Positions 35,161 through 45,810 of a stretch of DNA of 64,000 nt are shown here, piece after piece (position 1 is the first letter of the stretch; every line of letters begins with the position of its first letter). The position numbers and the translations under genes are program-made. The stretch is taken from contig OZ007514.1 of the NCBI GenBank assembly GCA_963931865.1, positions 5,434,646 through 5,498,645 of the forward strand, written 5' to 3'. The DNA is from Axinella damicornis (lineage: Eukaryota; Porifera; Demospongiae; Axinellida; Axinellidae). The notes under the pieces were generated by a model. It was not told the DNA's origin, did not search any database, and saw nothing but the letters and a program-made list of their open reading frames with translations.

Positions 35161-35359
35161 CATTTCTAAATCGCACGTGGTAATCAGCACGTAACCAGTT
35201 TGCAGTGCTGTTGTTCGCAAAGTTAACCATCATACTCAACAAGCGTCCGGTATGTGTCCAGACACTTCAAGTTTTGCTGCAATGCAACTGGACTCGTAAA
35301 CAGACTTTCCCTCGAGCCAAGTCCCCAGTACGTAGCTATGTATCCACGGAGGAGGACGC

Positions 35360-35855
35360 TCAGTACGCTAGTGCCGCCTGATTGTTTATCAAGTACCAAA
35401 ACATTGGTCCGGCAGTTGCTGGGTCTGCTGGACCTGTTCCGCCGTCCCTGCCATTGAGCAATCTATTCCAGAACTTCACCACACGATGCTGTGTTCTAAT
35501 CCAGAGTGGGAGTCTTCCAGCCTCTCCATACACTGCATTGTTTGTTGCCGTGAAAGGCAGCCCCAGCATTTTCTTGCAAAATTTGAGCTCTGTCCTTTCC
35601 ATTAAATTCTCTCAGACTCCAGATTTCACTTCCATATTCCAATACTGGTTGCACCAGTGCAGTCAGTAAACAGTGAGCGTAGAGTGTCACACGAGAACCC
35701 TCCAAATTCCCTAGACATAACAAATATCATCTTCATATCTTTCAATGCACTCTTGCTCAACGCTTCATTGAACATTCCATTCTTGTGAAAGATAATTCCC
35801 AAGTATCGATATCGTAGAGTCTCATAGAGTCGGTCGGTAGACTCTACATGTAGGG
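35360..35855 (-). pseudogene. Non-LTR retrotransposon (LINE) fragment, C-terminal RT region
   Basis: Minus-strand frames give RYRYLGIIFHKNGMFNEAL, then LTALVQPVLEYGSEIWS, then KKMLGLPFTATNNAVYGEAG and VVKFWNRLL. These are the region after the reverse-transcriptase catalytic core in non-LTR elements. At least one frameshift separates them, and the catalytic YxDD part is missing. It differs from the LINEs at 39.6 and 63.5 kb, so a second clade is present. Confidence 0.75.
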
Positions 35856-35862
35856 ATACAAC

Positions 35863-37347
35863 TAGTCTCGCGTGGCGCAGACCCTGGGCGGGGTGAAAAG
35901 GGAGGGGAGGGAGGAAGAAGGGTCTGGTGACACTGAAAAGGATGTTGTTGGCTCTGCCGGAATGCTGGTAGAGCCAACCAGATTGAAGCAGTTTGTGGCA
36001 TGATTCCGCTTTGAGCACGTGACTAGATTTATAGCTGATATGGCGAGAATATTCAAGACTCCCTCCTTAGTGGTTTCACAGCTGGCTACAGGCAGTTGAT
36101 GCCCAAACAGCTGGCTACAGGCAGTTGATGCCCAAACAAAGTGAAGATAATTTGCATGCGATTGGGACGTCTCTGTGAATCTCCACACGGGTTCTGGAAT
36201 GTTAAGTCTCCTTCGCGTACATGAGGCAGACGGTGCAGCACTCTTCCTTGATATAGCCATGGCTCTAGCTCTGTGCTCGATCAACTAATACTATATAGCT
36301 ACTTGAGGTAAGTCACATGCAATATTATATTTACGGGAGATTATTCAATAATTACAGTCCATTGTGCAACCGCATCTTGTTCAGAGTCACCAGACCCTTC
36401 TTCCTCCCTTCCCCTTTCGCCCCGCCTCACTAATCGCCACAGGAAGGGTCTGGGCCAGAGGAGGGAGGACACGATCACGTGATGCACTTTTAATTGCGAA
36501 TCAGTGAGCTCGTAAGTATAGGCTGTACAGGCCCGTAGGCAGGATTTGTAAGAAGGGGGTTCGGTCCGGGCACTGCCGAAGGCAGTGCACAGAGGTGTGA
36601 AGCGGCGATCAGTCAGTGCGAAGCGTGGGAAAATTTTTTTCGCGGTCGTTTTTCAGTCACCTGGATGAGCTCTTGTAGCACTTTCACCGCTTTGTACTGC
36701 ACTACCGCTGCTTCTGGTTTGCTTCACCTCTTCACTTTCACTAGAAGAGCTGTCACTAGGATTAGGGCTGGACGCGCAGAAGAATTTGAGGATAGTGGGA
36801 GTATCAGCAGCATCTTGCTTTCTCTTCGCCATAATATTATATTTGTCACCATGTGGTAGCTAACCTCACTTGAGTTAATCTTCGCTTCCCAGGCCAGACG
36901 GATCGCAGTGTGGGAACGAGACACCCTCCTAGGTACATGACGTCGATCGCATGTTGAACCTGCCGGCGTCCTGGCCGTAGCGTTGACACATAGTACAGCA
37001 AGCTAGCCATTTTGTCGTGATAACGAATCAAGGAGTGCATAAATTTTAGGGGGTTCGATCGAACCCCTTGATCGGAACCCCCCCTGGCTACGGGCCTGCT
37101 GTACACTTGCACTGCGAAGTCGATTTAGTTGGGGCGCCCTCTGCCAATTTTGAAGAGTTTTGCAGTCGCAGTACACTGATACCCAGTAGAGCATTTAAAG
37201 ATCGAGCGCCCTGGTGTAGTCCACTACTATGACCGAGTGTACACATTGTATGCGTTCAAGAATGCTAGGAAAGATACCTAATCACGTGATTTTGTCAAGA
37301 CATGACGTCATGTCCTCCCTCCTCTGGGTCTGGGCCACACGAGGCTA
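35863..37347. mobile_element. Mutator-like MITE, relative of 25633-29645, with nested insertion
   Basis: The left end 'tagtctcgcgtggcgcagac' pairs with the right end 'gtctgggccacacgaggcta'. The flanks are GGATACAAC at the left and GGATA(GCTA)CAAC at the right, i.e. a 9-bp TSD disturbed by a 4-bp insertion. The interior matches the copy at 25.6 and 29.4 kb in opposite orientation. It contains a local duplication of 'cagctggctacaggcagttg'. Its right end is interrupted by the element at 36457-37325. Confidence 0.7.
36457..37325. mobile_element. TIR element with 11-bp TSD nested in the Mutator-like MITE
   Basis: Perfect 15-bp TIRs AGAGGAGGGAGGACA / TGTCCTCCCTCCTCT. The host sequence GGGTCTGGGCC is duplicated on both sides (36446-36456 and 37326-37336). 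A further inverted pair, 'caggcccgtaggcagg' near 36528 and 'cctggctacgggcctg' near 37083, marks an inner element or subterminal repeat. No transposase. Confidence 0.75.
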
Positions 37348-37439
37348 GGATAGCTACAACGGACACCCAATAGCTAGCAAGCTATATCATAGGTAATACA
37401 AAAAAATCCTTCGAAATCTCTCGAAATCTCGAAAATGGG

Positions 37440-37800
37440 CAACAAATAAGCCTTTATGACAACTTACTATTCATCTTCGAGTGTTTTCCTGGCCAAGAAG
37501 ACTCCCCCTTGTCCCAGACTGCAGTGTCGTGAAAAACAGTCGCGGCAAAGGCCCAAAAAGTCGCCAAACCGGCGGCCAAAATCGGTTCTTCTTCTTCTTC
37601 CTTCAGACGGGATAGTTCAAATTTGGCTGACTCCCTCGCGAGGGTGTTTGCACAAAACAGCAGCATTTTACACTGAGCAGTGCACGACCCCATCGCTTTT
37701 TGAAGTACGCCCACTCAATAAATATATGGCTTCATCTGCGACGCCATTTTCTTCGCATGTGCGCATGCGTAGAGCAACTTTGAACTTTGAACTCAAAATT
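37440..37800. other. Unassigned segment with minus-strand ORF
   Basis: A minus-strand ORF at 37454-37714 reads MGVLQKAMGSCTAQCKMLLF... with an acidic run (KEEEEEP). I cannot assign it and its coding status is doubtful. Confidence 0.25.
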
Positions 37801-37802
37801 GC

Positions 37803-37900
37803 GTACTGTGTGCTGAGTGAATGCATTCACTCCGCATACAGTACACTCATTTTTGTAGCAGCATACTCGACAGTATCGAGTATGCTGCTACAAAAATGAG
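37803..37900. repeat. Two adjacent palindromes
   Basis: 37803-37844 folds on 'gtactgt..gctgagtgaatg', and 37846-37900 on 'ctcatttttgtagcagcata' plus 'ctcga', with a 5-base loop and an exact complement. Confidence 0.8.
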
Positions 37901-38009
37901 GTAAACAAAAAACATGAAAAATGTATGGAGATGTAGGGATAGCAGAACAGCAAAAAGTAAGAAAACAAGCAAGGATGATGGCACTGTCTTCACTCAGATT
38001 CTACACTCT

Positions 38010-38345
38010 CAGCTTGCCCTCCAACTACCTGGTAATACGGGACTGGACGGGCACCGTCATCGTCAAAATTACTCCGTGATCGCACCGTATGCTTGCCGTT
38101 TTGAGTCCGTGGTGGGAACACTTGAAGACGGACTCATGCACAGCTTTTTCGCCATTGTTGCTTAGAGGAGTGCCCGTAGGTGTGGTCTACGCCGGAAATA
38201 ACGTAATATTCAAAACTAGATGGTTCCCACCACGGAGTCGAACGGACTCAAACGGCAGGTATACGGTGCGATCACGGAACGCCTTTGACGATGAAAATGC
38301 CCGTCCGGTCCCGTATTCACAGGTAGTTTTCCCTGTGGGCCAGTC
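38010..38345. mobile_element. Foldback element, ~110-bp imperfect arms
   Basis: The left arm (about 38010-38120), including 'aatacgggactggacgggc' and 'gtgatcgcaccgtat', is inverted at 38222-38345. The arms are diverged by substitutions and small indels, so it is older than the perfect palindromes nearby. Confidence 0.8.
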
Positions 38346-38980
38346 AGACTCACTGGTGGAAGAGCCTCAGCCTTACTTAAATGTGCAGTGTCCGAGTTGT
38401 ATCCACTAGAGGTGCCTCCAGTAGATAGAGTTGTGTGCGCTTCACTGGGGAAATTTTAATTTACTAGGACACTCAGACTGATATGAGAGATCCACATGGT
38501 GACCAATACATATATTATGAGCTAGGGGTTGTCATTGTCGTAGCAGCATAAATTTCATTTCAGCTGGATAAGGTCTATTGCTGCAGCATTCCAATCCTCA
38601 AGTATGCACACACTGCCTATAGCACACTGGCCAATTTGTTCGTGTGTAATGTTGTCTAGATGAACATCACATCATAGCTACTAGAAGTTAACCCTGGAAT
38701 AATTTATTTTAGCATCAGATCCTGAGCTCACACAAATCAAGTTCATGTAATTGTGGTATATAGCTACAAACCACTTAGCTACATGAGTGGTTTATGAGAA
38801 ACCCACTCTAGGCTTGTTTTGATGGACCACTCACACTTAGTGTTGGTGGTCTATCACAATAAGCCTCGCGTTTGTTTTCTGAAAACCACTCAATGCCATC
38901 ATCATATCATCACATGAAACATCAACAGATATGTATATGTAATAGGATGGTCCACTGTGGTATTTGGGATTAATAGCACG
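38346..38980. other. No recognised gene or element
   Basis: AT-rich intergenic sequence; nothing was recognised. Confidence 0.4.
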
Positions 38981-38982
38981 AG

Positions 38983-39052
38983 CAATGCAGTCAGGAAGTG
39001 TAAAATAGCACGAGGCGAAGCCGAGTGCTATTTACTTCCTGACTGCATTGCG
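38983..39052. repeat. Hairpin, ~28-bp arms
   Basis: 'gcaatgcagtcaggaagt' plus 'taaaatagcac' is inverted after a short loop ('gtgctatttacttcctgac'). Confidence 0.8.
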
Positions 39053-39654
39053 AGTATTCGCCAATCAGCTTTCTATTACAGCAGTACCTCGAGAAAAAAG
39101 TGTAATACCTATCTGATTGGTTAACCAAGTGGTATATCAGATTAATGCGTACCGTGTAGTATAGAACTATTATATTGTAGGTTTTATAGATGTAGGATTA
39201 ATATATATATACCGTAGTCTCTCGAAAATACGCCCATGGGCGATGAATTTAGAATCTGCTCAAAGAGGGGGATGGGCATATTTTCGAGGACCCCTCACCC
39301 GAAAATAGGCCCACCCTCGACTCGAAAGTAGGCCCACCCAATTCGAAAGTAGGCCCACCCAAGTACATGCGTAAAATCAGCAAATAATATTATACGAGTG
39401 CCGTACTGCAACAGTCATTCTAGCAAGGCTTAACTACTACTACTCCCGGAGTTTCTTGCATGGTGAGCAATCTTCGTGTAAGCAGCTACAGGAACAGCAA
39501 ACAAGACAGCAGGACTCTGGAGTGCTTGAATGACGTCGAGTGCGCAGACTCTCTTTTTTATTTTTTTATTTTATTTTTATTTTTATATAAAAGTTTATGC
39601 CGACAAGTGCAAAGGGTACAACAGTAGCACAGGCTAATAGTGAATGCACCCTGA

Positions 39655-41028
39655 TTACAATAAATAAGTACTTAAGTGTGATTTAAATGTGGAGAGTGTG
39701 GGCTGGTTTGTGATATTACTTGACAGTGAATTCCATGAAGATACAGTACTTGGAACATAAGAGTGAAGAAATGCATTTGAGTGGGCAAATGGCTGAACAT
39801 AGGTGTTGGCATGGTGACTACTATGGCGGGGTACAAAAATGGAAGGGGGAAAGGAAATAAGATTATTTACAATTTTATACATGTTACATAACTTATGGTA
39901 AAGCCTACGGTCTTGTAAAGTGGGGGCATGAAAGTTGGACAATAGCTCGTTATAGCCCAAGTCCCACTGTCTGGCACATATTCTGAGTCCAAACTTCTGC
40001 ACATTTTCAAGCATCACTTTATCTTTCTGTTGGTGTGTGGCCCAAATATGACAGCCATACTCCAGGTGAGGTCTCACCAATGACATATAGAGTTGAAGGA
40101 GAGCTGATGGTTCTGCATGTTCACAAAATCTGTGGTAGATAAGTCCTAATATTTTTCGTGCTTTGCTGCAGATGGATTCTATATGGCATGACCATTTCAG
40201 ATCAGAAGTAAGGAGAATTCCGAGGTATTTGAAGGAGGTGACTCTTTCAAGACTCTGACCATCGAGGAGGAGATCTGGTATCGGATGGTGAAACTGTCTT
40301 TTGCGGGAAATATGCATGAACTTGCATTTGGAAACATTAAACTGTAAATAGTTATTTGAAACCCAGTTGTTGACTGCATTAATGTCTCGTTGTAGTGTTG
40401 CGAAGTCTTCAGGTCCGTCAATAGCTCTGTAAAGTAGCATGTCATCAGCGTATAGAACTAAGCTAGTTCCTTCAGAGAGGGGGACTCTTGCAACATCATC
40501 GATATAGATTAGGAAGAGAAGTGGTCCCAGGACTGAACCCTGGGGTACCCCTGAAATCACTGGAATTGTTTCTGAGTCTTCACCACCAATCACTACCTTC
40601 TGGCACCTGGCTGTTAGGTAGCTACATACCCATCTCAGAATGAGTGGGCTTACATTAAGCTGTTGGAGCTTGTCAATCAGTTGTCTGTGCGGAACGGAAT
40701 CAAAAGCTTTCCTCAGGTCAAAGAAAACTGAACCAATGTCCCTGCCTGCTTCCAGCTGTGTGAACCAATTGTAAGTAGTTGCTATCAGCGCAGTGATGGT
40801 ACTTTTTCCCGACTGGAATCCCCACTGTATGTTTGCAAGGGGGTGGTTTTCGGAGAGATAGCTGGAGATCAGATGGTGAAAATGTCGTTCAAGCATTTTG
40901 CTGATGACAGATAACAGTGAGATTGGTCTGTAGTTTGTAGGGCTTGCACGATCATTGGCTTTCGGGATGGGAACAACTGAGGAGACCTTCCACGCCTCTG
41001 GGAATAATCCAGTTGATATGGAAATATT
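39655..41028 (-). CDS. Reverse transcriptase of non-LTR retrotransposon, 3' part (458 codons)
   Basis: RNA-templated DNA synthesis for LINE retrotransposition. The frame is open from the insertion point at 41028 to the stop at 39655. RT landmarks are visible: NYRPISLLSVISKMLERH (fingers), DLRKAFDSVPH (motif A aspartate), SGVPQGSVLGPLLFLIYIDD (motif B), LYADDMLLY (catalytic YADD), SFKYLGILL, then YMSLVRPHLEYGCHIW and a C-terminal tail. In the same frame beyond the MITE (41567 upward) the segment KMLKGTAHSITPSLTKLF continues upstream. Removing the MITE and one TTAA restores KLFNIS exactly. Within the remaining part the catalytic residues are intact, but without endonuclease or 5' end it is not autonomous. 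The clade (Jockey/CR1-like) is not resolved by eye. Confidence 0.9.
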   Translation of the reverse strand, partial: NISISTGLFPEAWKVSSVVPIPKANDRASPTNYRPISLLSVISKMLERHFHHLISSYLSENHPLANIQWGFQSGKSTITALIATTYNWFTQLEAGRDIGSVFFDLRKAFDSVPHRQLIDKLQQLNVSPLILRWVCSYLTARCQKVVIGGEDSETIPVISGVPQGSVLGPLLFLIYIDDVARVPLSEGTSLVLYADDMLLYRAIDGPEDFATLQRDINAVNNWVSNNYLQFNVSKCKFMHISRKRQFHHPIPDLLLDGQSLERVTSFKYLGILLTSDLKWSCHIESICSKARKILGLIYHRFCEHAEPSALLQLYMSLVRPHLEYGCHIWATHQQKDKVMLENVQKFGLRICARQWDLGYNELLSNFHAPTLQDRRLYHKLCNMYKIVNNLISFPPSIFVPRHSSHHANTYVQPFAHSNAFLHSYVPSTVSSWNSLSSNITNQPTLSTFKSHLSTYLL

Positions 41029-41030
41029 AA

Positions 41031-41563
41031 CCCTTTAACCACCGAATTCTTCCCACCAAGACAACACATTTTCATGTATTCAGCGCACACCACTTTCGTA
41101 GGTACTCCTCTCCCAGAGCATACCCTCCTCAGCGGCCAAACTTGGTGGGGCCCGCACACATGGAGAGACCCCTCTGGCAATACCGTTAATGATATTCATG
41201 ACCCCCCACAAGGCCAGCAATCGGAGGTCAAATGTGGATGTCAGCCGGATTTTCGCCCAGCATTTCCCTAAACTTGGGCCAGATCTGACTGATGGCACAC
41301 CTTACACCACCAATTTGCATGTTTTCTTGAGGCCCTGGGTGGGGTCTATGAATATCATTAGAATCAAAAATCCTCGGGTCAATGAATCTCATTAAAATCA
41401 AAAAACGCCCACGCGCCGAAATCTGACCAAATTTTTGGGTTCGTCCCTCAAAATTGTCCCTAGGCCCTCTGAAGACTTTTTGGTCTCTTTATGGACTGAC
41501 GAGAAGCCCTATGAGTGCATAGGGTCAAAATGACGCCTATAGACGTCAATGGGGCTTAAAGGG
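41031..41563. mobile_element. piggyBac-like MITE inserted in LINE ORF
   Basis: Begins CCCTTTAACCACC and ends CTTAAAGGG, with TTAA at 41027-41030 and 41564-41567. The insertion site within the RT frame is exact, which proves mobility after LINE insertion. Termini resemble the element at 8529-9018. No transposase. Confidence 0.85.
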
Positions 41564-41834
41564 TTAAACAACTTCGTCAGTGATGGGGTGATACTATGGG
41601 CCGTTCCCTTTAACATCTTGGCAGAGACTCTCTTCGGGACTTGCCGATTGCTGCTGCTTCCGAGAAATCCGTACTGGACCGTAGTGCACTGCTAGCTATA
41701 GTGCTATGCTAGGCGATTGCACACGCGAAGACACAAACATGCAATGCACAGCGCGTGCACGGTCTCATGTCATGCACTCAGTACACAGCTGATTATGCAA
41801 TGGCATGCAACATAATGAAATTCATTGCAAATAG

Positions 41835-42057
41835 TAAGGTAGGGCGGGGTAATTTGGGCCACGGTATAGTACGGGGTAATTCGGGCCACTTCCAACGTTG
41901 CAACAGGAAAGAAGCATCCTTTTATTCTTGCTTCTAGTGAGTTGTAGGCAGGTTGAGTCCCTGGATATACATGGCCAGAAGTTTGCCTAAAGTCTGTCCG
42001 TTTTTAGTTACCGTTGACCTGAAGTTGAAGTGGCCCGAATTACCCCGCCCTACCTTA
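41835..42057. mobile_element. 223-bp MITE
   Basis: The left end 'taaggtagggcggggtaatt'+'tgggccac' and right end 'gtggcccgaattaccccgcc'+'ctacctta' are inverted. 'ggggtaattcgggccac' is repeated again 20 bp inside the left end. Confidence 0.85.
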
Positions 42058-42312
42058 CCGCGATAGCCAGCCTTCATTTCTTAGTCCAACCTCTTTGACA
42101 GTACTTCTTCCGGAGCTATTCAAGTGCTTTCCTAATAGGGTGGGCGTACTTTCGAGTAATAAATGACCCTTTGCAACAACTTGTCGCGAAAAGGGGGGTG
42201 GGCGTATTTTCGAGGGTGGGCGTATTTTCGAGAGACTACGGTATATACAATTCATGCATTTGTCGAAATAAAAGATCCTTTCTTGTATACGTAGTTTAGA
42301 AGAGACGTGAAA

Positions 42313-43422
42313 ATGAAGCACAGTTACAAGATAGCGCTACTGTTCCTGGCCCTCATAGCTATCCTAGCTCTGGTCTCTCTTCCCACTCTCTCTGCCAGCC
42401 AGCAAAACACTACCTTCCCCCTCATCTACCCTGCCAGAGTGATCAACACCAGTCAACAAGCCTGTCCTCCTGGTGAAATGCAAGAAACAGTACGGAGCCA
42501 GATAACACAAGATGTTCGAAACTTGCTAAGAAACTTTCAACAAATATCCTGCCAAGCATTCCAAGCTCAGACTAGTCCTGCAAACTCCTGCATTGACATC
42601 CCCACAAGCTGCTCCTCTGGCTACTATTGGATCAGGAGTCGTAATAGTACTGCAGTGCAAGTCTTCTGTGAAATGGACAGATTGTGTGGCTGCAACAGCA
42701 CTGGAGGCTGGACGTGTGTAGCCAGCCTCAATATGACAGATCGATCCCAACAGTGCCCAGGTGAATGGATCCTACGTAGTAATTACAGCTCAGAACAAAT
42801 GAGGCTATGTGGAAGTAGCACCAGTCGTATCAGTGGCTGTCTCTCTGCTACATTCAGTACTCATGGCATCAGTTATAGCCACGTGTGTGGGAGAATAACA
42901 GGATATCAGTATGCCACAACAGATGCATTTTATTCAAGTTCTCCACAGCAAAATCCTTCGATACTTATAGACAGTTATTACGTGGATGGAGTGTCCCTCA
43001 CACATGGACCTCCCGGGGCAAGACAACATATCTGGACCTTTGCAGCTGGACTATCAGAGCCTCAACTAAACAATAATCCTTGGGTCTGTCCATGTGCTGA
43101 TCGCGATAGCCAAATGTATGTTCCCTCCTATGTTGGGAATGACTATTTTTGTGAGAGTGGGAACCCTGGAACTTGGGTGAGTGGAAACCCTGGAGCATGG
43201 GAGATCAAACTCTATGCAAGCGACCCTCTCTGGGATGGGGAAGGGTGTGGATCCCCTCCCTGCTGTGAGATGAGCTATCCAGCTGGGGTGCCTGCCCCTT
43301 GGTTCTGCAAGCAGCTGCCCCAGATCACAACTGATGACATTGAAGCTCGCATATGCAGAGATTTTGAAAACTATTTGGATGAAGATAATCCAGTTGAATT
43401 TGTTGAGCTCTACATCCACTAA
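42313..43422 (+). CDS. Secreted or membrane-anchored fibrinogen-like-domain protein, 369 aa
   Basis: A single exon; the first ATG is at 42313 (an upstream in-frame GTG at 42307 is not a likely eukaryotic start). Residues about 5-28 form one strong hydrophobic segment after a basic N-terminus: a signal peptide or type II anchor. The rest is extracellular in character, rich in cysteines and N-glycosylation sequons. From about residue 92 a fibrinogen-C-terminal-like region follows: CIDIPTSCSSGYYWIRS, VQVFCEMDR, GGWTCVASLNMTD, then VDGVSLTHG and RQHIWTFAAG. This resembles fibrinogen-like proteins common in cnidarians and sponges (family statement from memory, not searched). The classical fibrinogen calcium site is not evident. 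Possible roles are adhesion or recognition. Confidence 0.8.
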   Translation: MKHSYKIALLFLALIAILALVSLPTLSASQQNTTFPLIYPARVINTSQQACPPGEMQETVRSQITQDVRNLLRNFQQISCQAFQAQTSPANSCIDIPTSCSSGYYWIRSRNSTAVQVFCEMDRLCGCNSTGGWTCVASLNMTDRSQQCPGEWILRSNYSSEQMRLCGSSTSRISGCLSATFSTHGISYSHVCGRITGYQYATTDAFYSSSPQQNPSILIDSYYVDGVSLTHGPPGARQHIWTFAAGLSEPQLNNNPWVCPCADRDSQMYVPSYVGNDYFCESGNPGTWVSGNPGAWEIKLYASDPLWDGEGCGSPPCCEMSYPAGVPAPWFCKQLPQITTDDIEARICRDFENYLDEDNPVEFVELYIH

Positions 43423-44227
43423 CTTCTACCTATGAACTCTGCTGATGTGTGAACACAAACCACAAGGATGTAAAATTAAGTTGCTTGCTGAACAGTTGAT
43501 TGTTCTGTATAGAGAACCATTTAATTTGTTGGCTTGACACTATTGTATCTAGTATGCTATCTGCAATACTATATCGATGCCCAGTGATACTCAGTCTGTA
43601 TTGTGATACCAATGTGTGTAGGTTCAAATATAGTTGTGCATGGTTTTGAGGCATAAAAACTGTATAACCACAACTCAACATGATGTAGCTAATATCACTT
43701 CTTTTGTAAAATTGAGCTTGAATGATTTCATCTTGCCATTACGTCTAGTATATTGTCATACATGCATGGTCATGATATACAAACTTCAGCAAAATACGTG
43801 ATTATATTGCCCATGCCCTACTGCTCAGGAGTACAGGGTAATATGGTGAGCTGTTGCACGAGTGTGTATCTTGAGAATTGAACTCTGGCACTGGCTATGA
43901 TTTGACCAGAGTCGGTTGGAGTTTAATTGAAAGAGAACTCGTTCAGGTGATCGCCCCACAATGTGCTGCATTCATCTAGTTATCGTGCTATGCAATGCCC
44001 AACCCATTGGAGTGAATCAAGATTCAAGAGGTTGTATGACTGTCAGCATATGTGACCTGGAAAGCCAAAATGGCCCTTATGACCAAAAATCACATTCTGG
44101 GATTTTAGTACCATAACAAAGTATAGCAACTAAAAATTCACTTCAAAAATTTTGATGATCACATGACACATTATACAGAAGAAAACACCATAGCAACGCT
44201 AATTAGTTTTTTAGTGCGTGGGCGTCA
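43423..44227. other. 3' flank of fibrinogen-like gene and spacer
   Basis: AT-rich sequence; no canonical AATAAA within 200 bp of the stop. Nothing else was recognised. Confidence 0.4.
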
Positions 44228-44746
44228 CTATGTCTTTTTCCGAGGACGCTTGGGTTCTGGAGCCGCATCAGGTCTAGGAACAGATGGTTTGGGGCATGTA
44301 ACGTCTTTGGCAAGGTTTGTGGAGCAAAATGGTCTAATTTCATCATATAAATACCATTGACGCTTAGTGTCGAGGCCTTTCGGAAGAATAGGTGTAGGTT
44401 TCCTCCCCTTGAGTGACGAAGCAGTGACACCTTTCTTGAAGATGTTGAATGTTTGTTCTTCAGAATTGGCATACTCTTTACAAGTCACAATCCCTGGCTT
44501 CTCTTTGGAGACCTTGAAATGGTGAAAGGAAGTAATGCCTGGAATTGGCTTGAAGAATTCGCTGAAAAATTTTGACCAATCAATCCAATGTACGTGTCGC
44601 GTTCCATTTGAGGATACAGTCAGTTGGGCTTTGTTCTTCCCTGCAATAGACGACTCTTCGACAACTCGTACAATGTTATCCATAGTATCAACCAAGGACT
44701 TACGATATAAGCGTTTGAATAGTCCGAAGAAGCGGTCTGGTGCGAA
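44228..44746 (-). CDS. ORF of about 173 codons with basic C-terminus, probably partial
   Basis: The minus-strand frame is open from a stop at 44747-44749 to TGA at 44228; the first ATG is internal (MDNIVRVVEES). Segments include DRFFGLFKRLYRKSLVDT, WIDWSKFFSEFFKPIPGIT and a C-terminal PEPKRPRKKT that looks like a nuclear localisation signal. Protein-like composition, family not recognised. It may be the last exon of a gene or the 3' end of a DNA-transposon gene. No upstream exon with a matching donor was identified. Confidence 0.45.
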   Translation of the reverse strand, partial: FAPDRFFGLFKRLYRKSLVDTMDNIVRVVEESSIAGKNKAQLTVSSNGTRHVHWIDWSKFFSEFFKPIPGITSFHHFKVSKEKPGIVTCKEYANSEEQTFNIFKKGVTASSLKGRKPTPILPKGLDTKRQWYLYDEIRPFCSTNLAKDVTCPKPSVPRPDAAPEPKRPRKKT

Positions 44747-45089
44747 TTATTAGGCATACTAGCTAAGCATGGAAATTCATGAGCTATGCTTTTGGATGGC
44801 CTTATGATATCAGCTTACACCAACAACAGCTTCTGGATTATAATTATGGCATTGCTGCTATCATAGCATGTTTCGTATAATTATAATACTAGTATCGGTG
44901 CTAGCTATAAATGTCACGGAATCTGTTGGTCTAGTGGCTTTACACTACCAATTGTGGTGCATGGTTTACATTCCAATTCAAATTGAAAGATGTATTATTA
45001 TAGCTACTCAATGGGGACTACCCAGAAACATATATACTATTATGCAAAGCTTGGTGAGTGAGAAAACACCTCAAAAGCAAAGTGGCAAA

Positions 45090-45810
45090 CACAGAATAGA
45101 AGTCAGAACACGATAACGCATTCACCAATCCGCTACTCAGCAGTTCTGCTTACTAATAGATACTTGTAGTAGAGATATCTCATATTCTACTAATGTCCAG
45201 TTGTGCTGAATTGCATGTATAATACAATATAGCTACTGCTATATCAGAGCAAATCACATTATAATGTGACATTGTGGAATTTATTTTGCTAACTAATTAG
45301 TTAGCAAAATAAATTCCACAATGTCAAATAAGTCCACAGCAATTGAAGTAGCAGGTATATTCTACATAACCTATATAGTATGGCGATTGTGTCTTTCACA
45401 GCAGGTGATGAAAGCTTGAGTTTGGTCAGGTAAAAGTAAACAGAGGTGATAATATTGTCTGAAGTGAGGCACCATTATGACATGGCACTCAGATGCCACT
45501 ATAACATGGCATTGTACCATATGCACCAAGTCCGAGGGAAACACACCAGGTGCTGCTCTGTCAGTCTGCTGCAGACCTCAGCTTGATTCATGGTGCAAGT
45601 CATCCACCTATGGTTACTGTGGCGACATGCTTGTGTGGAGCGGTGAACTATGTTCACCTGAATAGCAAAAGACACCAGGTGCTGCTCTGTCAGTCTGCTG
45701 CAGACCTCAGCTTGATTCATGGTGCAAGTCATCCGCCTATGGTTACTGTGGCGACGTGCTTGTGTGGAGCAGGTGAACTATGTTCACCTGAATAGCAAAA
45801 GGCATCCTGT
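45090..45810 (-). pseudogene. Decayed copy of the GTPase/death-domain gene tail
   Basis: Sequence on the minus strand matches the 3' end of the large exon at 54163-56250 (ESNRRWMTCTVNRAEVCSRL region), duplicated in tandem at a ~130-bp period (45543 and 45673). The following 60-base exon (45395-45440) has lost its donor. The flank at 45100-45230 also matches 51870-51980. The C-terminal death-domain exon is absent. Third member of a local duplication series. Confidence 0.75.
45267..45326. repeat. Perfect 60-bp palindrome
   Basis: Two exact 30-bp arms without spacer, centred on 'ctaactaattagttag'. The corresponding site in the paralogous region (about 52060-52085) lacks the palindrome. Confidence 0.9.

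Larger units (their letters stand above)
39545..41680 (-). mobile_element. 5'-truncated non-LTR retrotransposon
   Basis: Runs on the minus strand from about 41680 to an A-rich (TAAAA)n tail at about 39545-39590. It keeps the reverse-transcriptase and C-terminal regions but has no visible endonuclease, typical of 5' truncation on insertion. The ORF is split by a piggyBac-like MITE (41031-41563). Confidence 0.85.
39210..42242. mobile_element. TIR element hosting a LINE and two MITEs
   Basis: Ends 'taccgtagtctctcgaaaat'+'acgccc' and 'gggcgt'+'attttcgagagactacggta' are inverted, bordered by TATA on both sides. Subterminal copies of 'aaagtaggcccaccca' near 39330-39360 and 'gggtgggcgtactttcgag' near 42140 extend the symmetry. 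The middle is filled by the LINE at 39545-41680 and the MITE at 41835-42057, so the original element was much shorter. Confidence 0.75.

Noticed and set aside
42307..42312. GTG start for the fibrinogen-like protein
   Set aside because: Eukaryotic initiation at the ATG two codons downstream (42313) is far more likely.
45477..45795. Independent small genes on either strand
   Set aside because: They are shadows of the duplicated, decayed exon of the multi-death-domain gene.
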